Source: Kalaharituber pfeilii (lineage: Eukaryota; Ascomycota; Pezizomycetes; Pezizales; Pezizaceae). From it: a DNA stretch of 64,000 nt. The DNA lies in assembly GCA_015179045.1 (NCBI GenBank), contig WHUZ01000142.1:1-64000 (forward strand). The letters are read 5' to 3'. Position 1 is the first letter of the stretch. Each line of letters opens with the position of its first letter. The position numbers were made by a program, and so were the translations under genes. The notes under the pieces were generated by a model, which saw only the letters and a list, made by a program, of their open reading frames with translations, searched no databases and had not been told where the DNA came from. Of this stretch, positions 10,436 to 21,018 are shown one piece after another.

Positions 10436-10619
10436 CGCGAAGTTGATGGTGTTGTAGGTATATCACGTTGTAGTTGACAAACAAAGGGAGAAACCCTGGA
10501 ATATCCCTGGTGTAGCAAAAACTCAATTACATTTTTTGTTATTTCCAGGGTTGTGCCACGCGCCAAATGCTTTATCCCTGATAAATCCCTGGTGACAGCA
10601 AAATCTCTCTAATATATTC

Positions 10620-10868
10620 TCCCCCCTTTCTGCATGCCCTCTCTACTCTTTCTTTCACCATAATCATATCCTCCCCCTCTCCCAGCCTCGCCAGCTACCA
10701 ATCCTTCCTTTCCCATGTATGGATAGCGTCTATCCCTCACACTATATTCCTGTCCATTACATATACCTCCCCTGTCCATCCCTCTCCTACCGGTCCCAAG
10801 AACTGCATCTTTAGTACTTCCTCCTCCACCGACATCCTGCTCTCTGACTTCCTTAACTTCTCGTGACC
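10620..10868 (-). pseudogene. Degenerate frame possibly related to the 2786-3721 protein
   Basis: The plus strand is pyrimidine-rich. The minus strand reads HEKLRKSESRMSVEEEV, then GEGEDMIMVKERVERACRKG, with stops. The last block resembles VEGEDRIVVEREQEVLG in the 311-residue protein at 2786-3721. This is a by-eye resemblance only. The downstream stretch 10870-11410 shows no gene I can support. Confidence 0.25.
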
Positions 10869-11412
10869 TTCGCTTAGTCCAGCCTTTTCTGGCTGTGCAC
10901 CGCTTCAGTCCTAACTCTTGTTGCTAAGACTGAAAAGGGAAGGTCGCTGCTCGTTGCTCGTTTGCGCTATTACTGTTCTTGGTCGCCCCTTCTGCAGCCG
11001 ATTGGCCGATCTCCGAAGTGATTGCGTGATCCTAGGTGCAGGTCCCTGCCTCTCGAGATTTGTGTGGGAATTCTCTGAAAAACTTCAGAAAACTTGACCT
11101 TAATGAAACGAGTCCTAAACTTCTGAATTCTGTAAATCAAATAAGGTATTCTTTCTCAGGTGGTCCTCAGCTTCGCTTTGATATAACTTTCATGTTCTGG
11201 AGGCGCTGGAAAGTTGGAGTTCTTCCAAGCGCTCGTTCTGAAAAAGTTGTTATTGGTATACAGGTCGAGGGTATAATCTGCGTTCTCATTACATATTTAA
11301 AGTAAATATAGAGTATATATACTTTTCCTCTTATTGCATAGTGAGGAAAGAGGCATACGATTTTATCTAAGTACTGTACTAGAGATGCTTTGAGTCAAAT
11401 AGACCAAATATT

Positions 11413-11456
11413 GGATTTTTATTTATTTATTTCAGTACTCGCATGCCGCCCTACTA
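11413..11456 (-). mobile_element. Partial LINE-B tail
   Basis: ATTTATTTATTTCAGTACTCGCATGCCGCCC is the outer half of the LINE-B hairpin in reverse. The inner half is missing. The duplication was not identified. Confidence 0.5.
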
Positions 11457-11777
11457 TATATTGGAGCAGGCCCCTTACACCTTGCGTATCTTCAAGCTGC
11501 TACAAAACAATTCAAACATAAGTTTAAGCTAACATATCAAAACAGAGAATGAGATACGGTACTTACTTCTTGTAGGCTGCCATCAATAGAACAATGTATT
11601 TTTTTTTTTTTTTTTTTTTATATCATTAATCGCTTGCCGCCCTATGGGCTATGGCGATGTCCTAGATACATAATGAAACGAGTAAGGTAGCCCTCCCCTT
11701 GTCGTCCCTCTACTACATGACAGGAAAATTTCTCCGCGTTCTGGACTCACTCCCCCAACATGTCTATCATCGCCCTC

Positions 11778-11973
11778 TTTTTTTTTTTTTTTTTTTTTTT
11801 AATTTCATTACTCGCATGCCGCCCTGTGGGCTATGGCGAGGTTTTATAAAAGAAGAATAAACTAACTAAATACATGATGCCCGCGGTTCACATAGTATTG
11901 CGGGGGGAGCGGTCAGCAGTCTGAATCATCTCCGTCCTCTTTCAGTCTCATACTGGCTCGCCTTGAGCCATCT
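11778..11973 (-). mobile_element. LINE-B 3' end inserted into a LINE-B copy (196 bp)
   Basis: Poly(T), inverted hairpin (ACTCGCATGCCGCCC, GGGCTATGGCGAGG), the 3' UTR with CCGCGG, and the last ~20 codons of ORF2. The 15-bp duplication TCTATCATCGCCCTC is at 11763-11777 and 11974-11988. The insertion is in phase, so the host reading frame now ends in the guest's C-terminus. Confidence 0.88.
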
Positions 11974-13019
11974 TCTATCATCGCCCTCAGTGGGTCCCCC
12001 TCCCCCTCCTTCCCCCGTGGTGGTCTCCTGATATGCTCCTCCCCTCCTGGCCACCGCCGCCTCCATACCCTACACTCCCCTAGCAAGTGTCTCGTCGTCT
12101 CTTCCTCTTCTCCGCACCACCTGCACTCTGGGCCGTCCCCTTCGCCTAAATGCCACCTCCAGCCCCTCAGCCCCTTGCCCCCCAGGAGGCCCGCCGACCG
12201 TCCTATCCCATTGCCGCACCTCTCTAGCGGCTTGTATGTCAATCCCAACCGGTTCCTCTCCTCTGCTCTCTCTCTCCTCCCCCTCTGTCTCAATCCGGCC
12301 TCTGTCACCATCTCCGACTTGTACTGCAAAGCGGTACCCGTTCTCGCTGCCTTGTCAGCCCTCTCGTTGCCGGAAATCCCCCTATGCGCATTAACCCATA
12401 GTGCCGCTATGTCCCAGTCTCCTCTCAGGATCCTCTTTTCCCAGGCTTCCCTGAGCCGCCTCGTCGCCCCGTCGTGAGCGAGCTCCCCCCTTGACACCGC
12501 CGTCATCCTCTGGATTGCGTATCTGGAGTCCGTTATGATCAATAGCTCCCCTTCCACTCTCTCCATCGCCTCACTGATCGCCATCAGTTCCGCATCGTTC
12601 ACTGTCGCATCCTCCCCTAGATATATTGATGTCGAAATCCCCCCCCAAAACATCCCCGCTCCCGCCTTCTCCTCCCTCATGCTCCCGTCTGTGTATACTG
12701 GAACCCACCCCTAATCCGTAACATCATCTATATGTCTCTCCCACTCCCCCCCCTCCGCATCCCGGTGCAACGTCTGTATGACTGCCAGAGGCAATTCCCT
12801 GTTATGTGTCAACGACCCTCTCAGATACACTTTCTCCTCGTCCCCTTCTTTCAGCTGCTCCCCCTCGAATCTCAATGCTCTCGCCTCCACTCGCGTCGCC
12901 TCCCATCTCACAAACGTCTCCACCGACTCCAAGTTTGCTAATCCTTCCACCACGTCCCGCCTCGTCCCCCACGGGGCATGCGTGATCCCCCTCGCCACCG
13001 TGTACTGCCATTTCTCCAA
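11913..13019 (-). pseudogene. LINE-B ORF2 C-terminal part: RNase H and zinc motif
   Basis: Reads from 13019: the connection segment EKWQYTVARGITHAPWGTRR, conserved in all LINE-B copies here. One in-frame stop (TAG, near 12713) follows, then the RNase H domain with all catalytic residues visible: D in VYTDGS, E in NDAELMAIS, D in IITDSRYA and D in GNERADKAA. The C-terminus has a C-x2-C-x7-H-x4-C motif (CRWCGEEEETTRHLLGEC), typical of this LINE group. The reverse transcriptase is missing through 5' truncation. Downstream of MIED the sequence comes from the nested copy at 11778-11973. Confidence 0.88.
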
Positions 13020-13053
13020 CTCCCTCAGCTTCTTCTCTCTTAGAACAATGTAT

Positions 13054-13293
13054 AGAGATCACTGCTCTTTCTCTTATAATTTTCAGTTAAATTTTCCTAC
13101 ATGACTACAGTTCTATTACCTATTTCGTATGGCGAGGACATGATGAGGATCAGTTCAATTTCATCTCTATAGCTTTTTTCCTATTTATCAATTCTTGTTA
13201 TTCATCCCCTATGTACATACCTAATCTCGCCATAGCCCACAGGGGCGGCATGCGAGTTATGATATTTTTTTTTAAAAAAAAAAAAAAAAAAAA
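13054..13293 (+). mobile_element. LINE-B 3' UTR and tail, plus orientation
   Basis: Ends in CTCGCCATAGCCC, ACAGGGGCGGCATGCGAG, TTATGATAT and a T9/A-rich run to 13293. The 5' limit is not clear. No coding sequence remains. Confidence 0.6.
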
Positions 13294-15285
13294 CTGGTCT
13301 TTCGGAGTACTACACTATACACAACCTCCAATGATTAGGTCGTTGGTAGCGGGGTAGGTAGGTCAAAGATAGACCTACGTCGGTGATTCGTAAGCATAAA
13401 GCTGAGCTAGTTACACGTGATGTTGCAAATTGTTAGCCTGCCCATGACATACGGTGTGCCGAGACATAGGATCGTGCAGAAATTGCTGCACGTCTTCAGC
13501 TGCCGAGCCCACAGGGAAGTCGCAAACAGAGCTGGAATCAACACGAGACCGCGCGAATACGTATAACTATAACACCCACAACCTTGATAACCTAGTCCCC
13601 TGGTGCCCAGCCTTTTGATCCAAGCTGATAACGCCCTGTATAGAGTATCCCACGTGAGAACAAACACTGACCAGGTTGTTACTGCAGTTCGGCGCACTAA
13701 TACAATAAGGCAACTATTTTCAGCTATCACGCAGCAAATACCAGTAAACTCAGCTGCTAATTATTCCTGACAATTTGTGCGACAGTACATGGATTCGATG
13801 TGCAGAAGAGGAAACCTCCCACTTGTACGAATCGACAAACATATTATAGTACTTGAGCATAATAACTTTGCGATATTGCTTCTTTCGTTTAGTTCCGCGA
13901 TGTAGAATTGACACAATGGGTGCCTCCTGCGGGGACTTAGATACTCTTGCATCCCACCCTGGCTGCTCGCTTACCTGTTGTGTGAACAAGTCCGGAAATA
14001 TCTATCGCGCATGAGGAGTAATGATTAAAAAAAAAAAAGAAGGTTTCATGCAAATTCGCAGTGTGGCACGGGGTGTGGGAGCCCTGGAAAGCCGGGTACA
14101 GATAAATCTGTATGATCGCAATGATGATAGTGGCTGGCTGTTGTAACTGCAAACAAGTGTGAGTTATCTCCGGCAGGCAGTTTCGGCCGTCATATCCAGT
14201 TGTGAGCTCAGAAACATGGATCACGATACCATTGATAACCAGAGGAGAGCATAATGAGAGCAACCACATACTAATTATGTTCACAAGCGAATACCCGGCA
14301 CTTTAAGAAAACGAACATCAAACTGGTAAGAAATCCACTTTCCGGTACTCAGAGCTCTGATACACTTTTGGGCTACAATGCCCCAACCCAACCCAGATTA
14401 GGGATCTTAATCGCCGATCTCTACAGAATGCATCAAGTCCACTCCTTCCGTTGAGCTGCAGCGCGGTAACCTTGAACTCGAGTATGTGTTGAGCTGTGAA
14501 CGCCTGGATTTTGGCATTGCATCGACTCCCCAATTTGCTCAATTCATACATGTGGAAAAAAAGCGTAAGTGAGGGAACAAATGGAAGGAGGACTTGTCGC
14601 AGGAGGTGGGTTATATGCACTAGCCAGAACCGCAACGGTCCAATTGGCTGAGTACTGCATTATTGGCGAATAAAGATAAGAGACCCAGGTACTAGGAACA
14701 CATTCATCAGCCGTTGTACATTCAATCAAGCACAGACGTAATAATGTATGTATGTCTTGAAATACGAGCAGTCACCGCACCTGACTGGCCAGAAGAGCTC
14801 GCAACCCCACGCAAGTGACGTCGTAACTAGATAGTGGAATTGTAGTAGCAGATAAACTGATCACGTTTGTCTATCTTTGACCTGCGCAAAGGGAAAAATT
14901 CACCTCGTCTGTGTGATCTCATCGCCGTTTTACTTGGAACACGCTGCGCATCTCTTGGAATTTCATAGCGGCTGTCATCGGATGAGTTCGGCAAATTGAG
15001 GAGAAGGTTGACATCAACAGCCACGAGGGAAATTCAAATGGTGATCCTCCGACAGCACCTTGCAGATTCCTGACTTGTTATGATTTGAGTGCATTGCATA
15101 TAAATCTAATTGGCACACGCTCTTTATCGATGTCCGACGAGGTGCATCGGCATTTGGAGATGGCATCGCACAGTGATATGTTGTTCTCCTTCGTGCGCAC
15201 CTAGCACTAGTGGTGCTTCTTGCCCCCTGCAAGGAAGACGTTGTTCTACTCTATCGCTGGAAAGTATTGTCCCAGGCTTGCTGAA
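13294..15285. other. No gene recognised
   Basis: Several frames of 60-115 codons occur on the minus strand (e.g. 13750-13989, 14318-14635, 14544-14729), but none has a family motif, and splice sites joining them are not convincing. A worn LINE-B-like tail (GCATGAGGAGTAATGATTAAAA) is at about 14010-14038. A small multi-exon minus-strand gene cannot be ruled out. Confidence 0.4.
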
Positions 15286-15289
15286 CAAG

Positions 15290-15297
15290 ATATATAA
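15290..15297 (+). promoter_or_regulatory. TATA box of the amine oxidase gene
   Basis: TATATAAA lies about 120 bp upstream of the chosen ATG at 15415. Spacing suits a transcription start near 15320-15330. Confidence 0.5.
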
Positions 15298-15414
15298 ATT
15301 CCCCTGATCCTGCTGTTGGGCCCATGTAATACGACGTGCCTCCAGGGTCAACTCTACCCCATTGCTGTCATCTTTCTCGGCAAGTGCCTCATAACCTTTG
15401 CCACACACGCAACA

Positions 15415-17190
15415 ATGCGAACCTTCAACTTCTTCTTCACCCTGTTCAGCAATGTCGTTCTACTGCTGTCAATGGTCCGGCATGTATCTTCCCAGCATCC
15501 CTTACCTGCTCCACAGGAGGTTAACACGACTGTGCTCATCTTGGGAGGTGGCATGACCGGAATTACTGCTGCCCGGTCTCTTGCAAACGAACTTAATATC
15601 ACTGACTTTCTCCTTGTCGAAGCCCGCCATGAACTTGGGGGGCGGATGCAAAACACCAAAATCGGCAACACTACAATCGAGTTCGGGGCGAATTGGATCC
15701 AGTCACTTGGTAACAATCCAATATATTCCCTAGCAAAAAAATACAATGTTATGAATGTGCGATCGATATGGACCAGTTTGGACTACTTCACTGAGGACGG
15801 CTGGAATGGGGAGAATGGAACCGTCGCACAGGCAATGCATCGATATGAGGAGGAGTACTTCCCGCTAGCTCAAGTCGAGGCTGGGCGAAGGGAGGAACTT
15901 GGCCTCCCTGACCTCAGCATGAAGGCTGGGCTGTCGCTCGTGGGTTGGATTCCTGAGACCGCCGCAGAATGGATAGCGGAATATTTCTACCATGATTGGG
16001 AGATGGGCGAAACGCCAGTGGAATCCAGTTTTATTGAAACCGTGAACAGTCACAATGAAACATTCATCGAGTCCGGCAGTGATGAGAATAATCTTGTGAT
16101 CGAGCCGCGGGGGTTCAAGCAGATTGTGATTGGCCAGGCAAACGAAATCGAGGACTTCGAGGCGAAGGTGCTGTACAACAAGACCGTTGAACAAATTAAC
16201 TACGGCAAGGATGGGGTGACAGTGTTCACTCGAGACGGATGGAAAATCAATGCTAAATATGCCCTCTGCACGTTTTCGTACGTTCTTGTTTCTTCCCTTC
16301 CTGAATTGAAGCCTTTGCTAATTATGCCGGCAAGGTTGGGTGTACTTCAACATGACGACGTGAAGTTCGATCCGCCTTTGCCGAATTGGAAGAAAGAAGC
16401 GTACGCGCAGGGGCACATGTCAACATACACTAAGATATTTGCAAGATTCGATCGCAAGTTCTGGAACTCGACACAATTCACTGTTTATGCTGACTCCGAT
16501 GAGCGTGGCAATTATCCTGTCTTCCAATCGCTTGACGAGCCCGATTTTGCCCCTGGGTATGTAGCTCCAGTTCTTTAACACTGGGCGACAGAGGAATTCA
16601 TCTAAACATTTGATAGGAGCCATATCTACTTTGCGACGCTCACCTCCCGGCAGTCCTACCGGGCTGAGCATCAAACCGATAAGGAAACCCAAGCAGATTT
16701 CATGGCTGTGCTTCGTAAGATGTACGGCTCTGATATTCCGGACCCAATTGAATTTAAATACCCGCGATGGACGCTGGACCCGCTGTTCCGTGGTTCATTC
16801 TCGTCCTGGGGCGCTGGAGTAACAGTTAAGCAGCAGGAGGACATGCGTGAGGCCCTCGGTGGGAACGATAACTCCGATCTAAGCAAAACGCTATTTTTTG
16901 CGGGTGAACATACGAGTCGAAAGTGGTTTGGTGAGTAAGAATATCTCGAATAGCATTGGAGTTTTATGCACCGAAAACGATGACTAATGTCATGGTAACA
17001 TACAGGATATTTACAAGGTGCATACTGGGAAGGTAGATTCGCAGCGCATAGGATTGCCGACTGCGTGAACCAGGGATGCGTGGAGCAGCCGATGACGGCG
17101 TTCGTAAAGAGGAACGCCATGGATATGGACAAGAGCATGGCAAGGAGAAGGGTGGCAAGCAGATTTAAGAGGGCGAGAATGTGGTCGTAA
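15415..17190 (+). CDS. Secreted flavin-containing amine (polyamine) oxidase
   Basis: A four-exon gene: 15415-16277, 16335-16556, 16617-16930 and 17006-17190. The introns of 57, 60 and 75 nt all run GT..AG, and joining them gives exactly 528 codons (527 aa). I chose the ATG at 15415 because it starts a signal peptide (MRTFNFFFTLFSNVVLLLSM); an in-frame ATG at 15316 would bury it. The FAD dinucleotide-binding motif is at about residues 40-53 (VLILGGGMTGITAA), followed by EARHELGGRM. The middle has the polyamine-oxidase block LGVLQHDDVKFDPPLPNWKK and YTKIFARF. The C-terminal FAD motif is FFAGEHTSRKWFGYLQGAYW, and the last 30 residues are basic (ARRRVASRFKRARMW). The family oxidises polyamines to an aldehyde, amine and hydrogen peroxide. 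Several N-x-T/S sites fit secretion. No frame damage is seen. The gene stands alone; the next 60 bp downstream holds a LINE tail. Confidence 0.92.
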
Positions 17191-17247
17191 ATGTCGGTAG
17201 TAAGATGGTGGTTTGCCGGTAAAAAGTATGGAAAGGTAACACTAATG

Positions 17248-17248
17248 T

Positions 17249-17280
<32 letters not shown>

Positions 17281-17319
17281 CATATCATTACTCGCGTGCC
17301 GGCTTGCAGGCTATGGCGA
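17248..17319 (-). mobile_element. LINE-B tail micro-insertion (72 bp)
   Basis: Long poly(T), ATATCATTACTCGCGTGCC, GGCTTGCAGGCTATGGCGA. The 13-bp duplication GGTAACAC(T/C)AATG is at 17235-17247 and 17320-17332 with one mismatch. It lies 57 bp beyond the oxidase stop codon, probably in its 3' UTR. Confidence 0.85.
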
Positions 17320-17568
17320 GGTAACACCAATGATGAGGTTATGTGCATGCTATACGGTGAGGATTCGATTGGACAGGTATTTGGGTGTTGGCATGTACAT
17401 ATTGTGCGTTAGGGAGCTAGGTTCAAAGGAAATCATAATATCAAGAATGAGATGATGGTTCATAATTTCTGTGAACAGCCGCAACGTTGGTGTACCGACA
17501 TACGGTCGTCCAAGCAAAGAAGTCCCTGACATGCATGATAAACCCAACCGCCTGAGCTGCATTAGGTT

Positions 17569-17632
17569 ATTTTTATTTTATTTTTTTTTTTTAATATCAG
17601 TGATCGGGTGCCGCCCTAAGGGCTATGGCGAT
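17569..17632 (-). mobile_element. LINE-B tail micro-insertion (64 bp)
   Basis: T-rich tail, AATATCAGTGATCGGGTGCCG, CCCTAAGGGCTATGGCGAT. The perfect 11-bp duplication TGCATTAGGTT is at 17558-17568 and 17633-17643. Confidence 0.88.
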
Positions 17633-17643
17633 TGCATTAGGTT

Positions 17644-18590
17644 TCGAGCAGGAGGGCTAAGTGCCAAATAGTCATATAACTCAGTTATACTCAGGACCAG
17701 TCCGTTTGCGGCGAGATTTCGTGTCCATAGTATGTGTGAGGCTACAGATCTTATGACTCAGAGTCCAACTCAATTACTCGTTGGATTGAATTTTCGAGAT
17801 CTTTAGGCCATGTAGATGTGACGCGGATTCTACAGGACTTGATCCAGTTAACTGAATTTGTTTGAATTTTGCAGTATCGCGGTAGTGATCCCGTGCCCTT
17901 CCCTTACAATTGACTACATATATCGCTAAACGATACTGCAGTGTTGATCTGTGACTATCAAATTTCTCTGCACGAATGAGCTAGCTGCTGACGCATGTAT
18001 CTAATCTCCATTTGCGAAGTTCTCTTACCAAGAACAATACAGTTGATTCTTGAGTTTCAGCATGTCTCTGGACACTTTGCGAGGGTGGGTACGGACTGTC
18101 TCTGACACACCACTGGGTTTGGAGGACCTCAGCTGAATTGGCTGAAAGAACAGCTGCAGCAAGAGATCTCAAAACGCCGCGTAGAGAGCAGGAGAGGGTC
18201 TACAGACGCAGTTGCGCTTGACGAGCACACGCTGTAATGAAGGCTCAACAGCACCCACTGTCTTGCACAGGGTACCGGTATCTAGACCTGACGGAACAAA
18301 GCGTCAAGGGCGGTCTCAATAGTCAAATGTCAAGGAAAGGATCATGTGTGACCTGTAGTCTTGTCTGCGATTTGTGGTCTGTCCGAACCATGCCTGCATA
18401 TCCATGTCTGTCCCTCTTTTCCTCCTCTGCCCATACAGTCCTATCTACATACAATTTATAGACCACCTTCACGTTTCAACTGAGCCTATACATCCATATC
18501 CCGTTTGCTAAATACGAGCTCGGTTCCTTAGCATATATACGCATCATCATATACTGCTACCGATAAGTGGCGTTCCGGCCCGCATTTACC
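17644..18590. other. Intergenic, nothing recognised
   Basis: No protein family, RNA gene or transposon end was recognised. Short frames at 17981-18172 (minus) and 18237-18461 (plus) have no motif. Confidence 0.4.
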
Positions 18591-18845
18591 CTTATTCTTT
18601 CCATCGGTACTGTAGTTACCACCACAACGCAAAGCAACTCAGGATGTTCTTCTCGTTGCACCAAGGCAGTGTGGATAATGGGGGATGTCAAGGGAGGCTT
18701 CCGCAACACACGATGGGATGTGGTCAAGAAGCGAGTACAGGGTTCTCAAGCAGAGAAGTGGTTGGCCTGGCTGGAGACCTTCCGGGAGCGCGAGTGCGAG
18801 GCGGAATGGGACGGACAAGTGAGGGGCCCTGGCAGGTCTGATGTA

Positions 18846-19668
18846 CTCCTGTCGCATTCCTGATATATTTGGTGTAAGATAGACAGATAGTATCCACTAC
18901 TGCGTTTCGATGGACCGGAGGGGTGCGAACTGGCGGAACGAACGTACGACCAAATGCGAATGCGAGTGCGAAAGCGTGGGTGCGAAAAGAAGGGAAGAGA
19001 AGGTTCTTGATTGTATGTGCTACAGTACAGAAAGTCTATATCTCCTCATATGCTGCCGTTATGTCCACGTGCTATCCATGCCAAGCTTGCCTTTACCCAT
19101 TCCGTCGCCGTCACCACAATGGCACCAATCCTGGAAGAAACCTGAAAGCCATCTCGGAGGGCCGCCCGACACTCGGAGAGGCGGCTTCCCTTGTCTGGAA
19201 AGCCTGGGAAGACAAGACCAGGAGAGGGGACTGGATGTGGCGGTGATGTTTTTTTTGTTTTTTTTTTATTACTCGCATACCGCCTATCAGGCTACGGCGA
19301 GGGTGGCGGTGATGTCAGTCAAGGCACACAAGGGGTGACAGGCAACGAAAAAGCCGACAGGGTAGCCAAAATTGGGGCATTCCTCCCATACCAGGATGAA
19401 TGGGTCCCGGAGACCGGATTACGGGCATAAGCGAGCACACGACGAGCGAAGAGAGGAATCGACTGGGCCTGATCTACAACCCACTCCGACGATTTTGGAA
19501 TGGGCGGGGAGAGAATAGCATAGGGGTCATTTCTCTTCCTTGTTCATGTCGGTTAGGTCTTCAGTTATTTATATATTTCCTTTCCCCTCTCTTTCTTATG
19601 TACGTAATCTCACCATAGCCCCCAGGGCGGCATGTGAGTAATGATTTAAAAAAAAAAAAAAAAAAAAA
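18846..19668 (+). mobile_element. LINE-B fragment with RNase H and tail
   Basis: Decayed ORF2 end: NLKAISEGRPTLGEAASLVW, KAWEDKTRRGDW, then after a 53-bp insertion VMSVKAHKGVTGNEKADRVA. It ends with the hairpin CTCACCATAGCC, CCCAGGGCGGCATGTGAG and poly(A) to 19668. It separates two reverse-transcriptase pieces of the LINE-A host. The left boundary is approximate and the duplication is unclear. Confidence 0.65.
19250..19302 (-). mobile_element. LINE-B tail micro-insertion (53 bp)
   Basis: Interrupted poly(T), ATTACTCGCATACCGCC, TATCAGGCTACGGCGAGG. The perfect 13-bp duplication GTGGCGGTGATGT is at 19237-19249 and 19303-19315. It splits the RNase H domain of the surrounding LINE-B fragment. Confidence 0.9.
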
Positions 19669-19908
19669 TCCTGGAAGAGTCAGAGAAGAAGGCAGCCATA
19701 GCAGTGAGAAATTGCAGAGGTGCAGCTGCCCTCGTTTGTGGATGGCATGAACTATGTGGTTCTGGACTTGGGAGGAAGAAAGGATATGAGGCGGATTGGG
19801 GAGAGAAGTGCAGGAGTCGTCAGAGAGGTTGCTGAGGCACATGGACTACCACTGGAGACCTCGAAGGAGGAGGTCATAGTGATTGGTGAGAAGATCAAGA
19901 AGAGGATG

Positions 19909-20712
19909 AAGCAGTTGATGGCAGTGCAAAAGTACTACTACTCGCAGATTCTCAGGCAGCTATCAGTGCAGTCCAGAAAGCAGGAAAAACTGGCAAGGCA
20001 AGAACCGCAGACCTAGCGCGGGTGATAGAGCTGATTGCAGAGAGGCGGCGGAGGCTAAGGAAGGCGGATGCAGTGAAGCTGGCATGGGTCAAGGCCCACG
20101 TGGGGATAGAAGGCAATGAGAAGGCGGATGAGTTGGCCAAAGAGGGGGCCAAGTGCATGAGGTATGATGGGCAGGCCACTGAGGGTGGGCTGCGTCAAGA
20201 GTTAGTTCGAAAAAGAAAAGAGGAGAGGGAGCGTGCAGGGTTTGGGAAGGGCAAATTCGTGAAGTGGGGCAGGAGAGCACTCACAAATTACACTTGGCTG
20301 CGGACTGGAAAAGGCGGAGCTATGTGGAGGTGGATGGTCAGTGGCGAGGAGGTACAATGCACATGTGGTGAGGCATGGAGTGCTGAGCATGTGGTGTTCA
20401 GATGCACAGAACTGGAGCGGCCCCAGAGGAAGAACAAAAATGGGGCACATGTCACCTGGCAGTCCTGGAAGGACCTAGAGGAGAAAGGATGGAAGCAAGA
20501 AGGCGTGGAAGGTGACCCGGTCGAGTACTGGTTTGCCTGCCTCGATCTGGGGTAGCCGGGGACCGGGGGACGGAGGGCTCTGGGTGCTCAAGGGTGTATG
20601 TAGATTCCGTAGTTAGTTGTCTCAAACCTGGCCCGGGTATATGGGTCCCTGCCATAGGCTGGTAGCCTATATGCGGGGTTACGTGAATAAAAAAAAAAAA
20701 AAAAAAAAAAAA
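19909..20712 (+). mobile_element. LINE-A 3' copy inserted into a LINE-A copy
   Basis: A 5'-truncated LINE-A with RNase H, C-terminal tail, 3' UTR and poly(A), flanked by the 12-bp duplication AAGAAGAGGATG at 19897-19908 and 20713-20724. Removing it rejoins the host frame as KIKKRMDVEKCKWLDV. Its 3' end (GGCTGGTAGCC, then TATATGCGGGGTTACGTGA and poly(A)) defines the family-A tail seen in the micro-insertions. Confidence 0.85.
19935..20555 (+). pseudogene. LINE-A ORF2 end: RNase H and cysteine-rich tail
   Basis: After one frame change the RNase H domain reads LLLADSQAAISAVQKAGKTG (catalytic Asp in ADSQ), then LAWVKAHVGIEGNEKADELA (final catalytic block). The C-terminal part has KFVKWGRRALTNYTWLRTGK, GAMWRWM and a C-x-C...H-x4-C element (VQCTCGEAW, EHVVFRC), and ends at 20555. 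The first RNase H residues (YTDGS/E) and all of the reverse transcriptase are absent through 5' truncation. Confidence 0.8.
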
Positions 20713-21018
20713 AAGAAGAGGATGGATGTTGAGAAGTGCAAGTGGTTAGATGTAATCTGCAACCGCATTCTCGACTTCGATGATCACTGGAAAAGCTGAT
20801 TTGAGAAAGCCAGAAAACTCTTGGCTACCGTGACTGAGTTGGGCAGCTCGCAATGGGGCATGAGTCTACTCTTATAGAGAAACGTTTATAAAGGCATCGG
20901 AAGGGCAGTGGTCATGTGGGGTCCGGAAGTGGGTAGAGGGGACAGAAGCAGTGGAGAAAGGAGTTCAAGAGGCTTCAGTATTAGGCGCTTTGGAAGTGCA
21001 CAAGAGCAGTTCAGGGAT

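Larger units (their letters stand above)
7888..10619. mobile_element. PIF/Harbinger transposon with Myb-like and transposase genes
   Basis: Inverted ends GAGRGATTTTGCTGNCACCAGGGAT at 7888 and ending at 10619. The flanks are TTA on the left and TAA on the right, so the usual 3-bp TWA duplication is imperfect. Sub-terminal CCAGGGAT motifs recur. Inside are two divergent genes: a Myb/SANT-like protein (plus) and a DDE transposase (minus), the standard PIF/Harbinger pair. Both frames are damaged, and a LINE-A tail sits in the transposase. Confidence 0.88.
11600..13040 (-). mobile_element. 5'-truncated LINE-B (Tad-like) copy
   Basis: Begins with poly(T) and the inverted hairpin (ATTAATCGCTTGCCGCCC, then GGGCTATGGCGAT) and ends at 13040. 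The 13-bp duplication TAGAACAATGTAT is at 11587-11599 and 13041-13053. It contains the C-terminal part of ORF2 (connection, RNase H and zinc-binding tail). A second LINE-B 3' end has inserted into it at 11778-11973. Confidence 0.9.

Noticed and set aside
13407..14729. Series of minus-strand frames that could be exons of one gene
   Set aside because: No domain was recognised and no consistent splice junctions were found, so it is recorded only as an unassigned region.
15316..15415. Upstream in-frame ATG for the amine oxidase
   Set aside because: It would add 33 residues before a typical signal peptide and lies only about 20 bp from the TATA box. The ATG at 15415 fits better.
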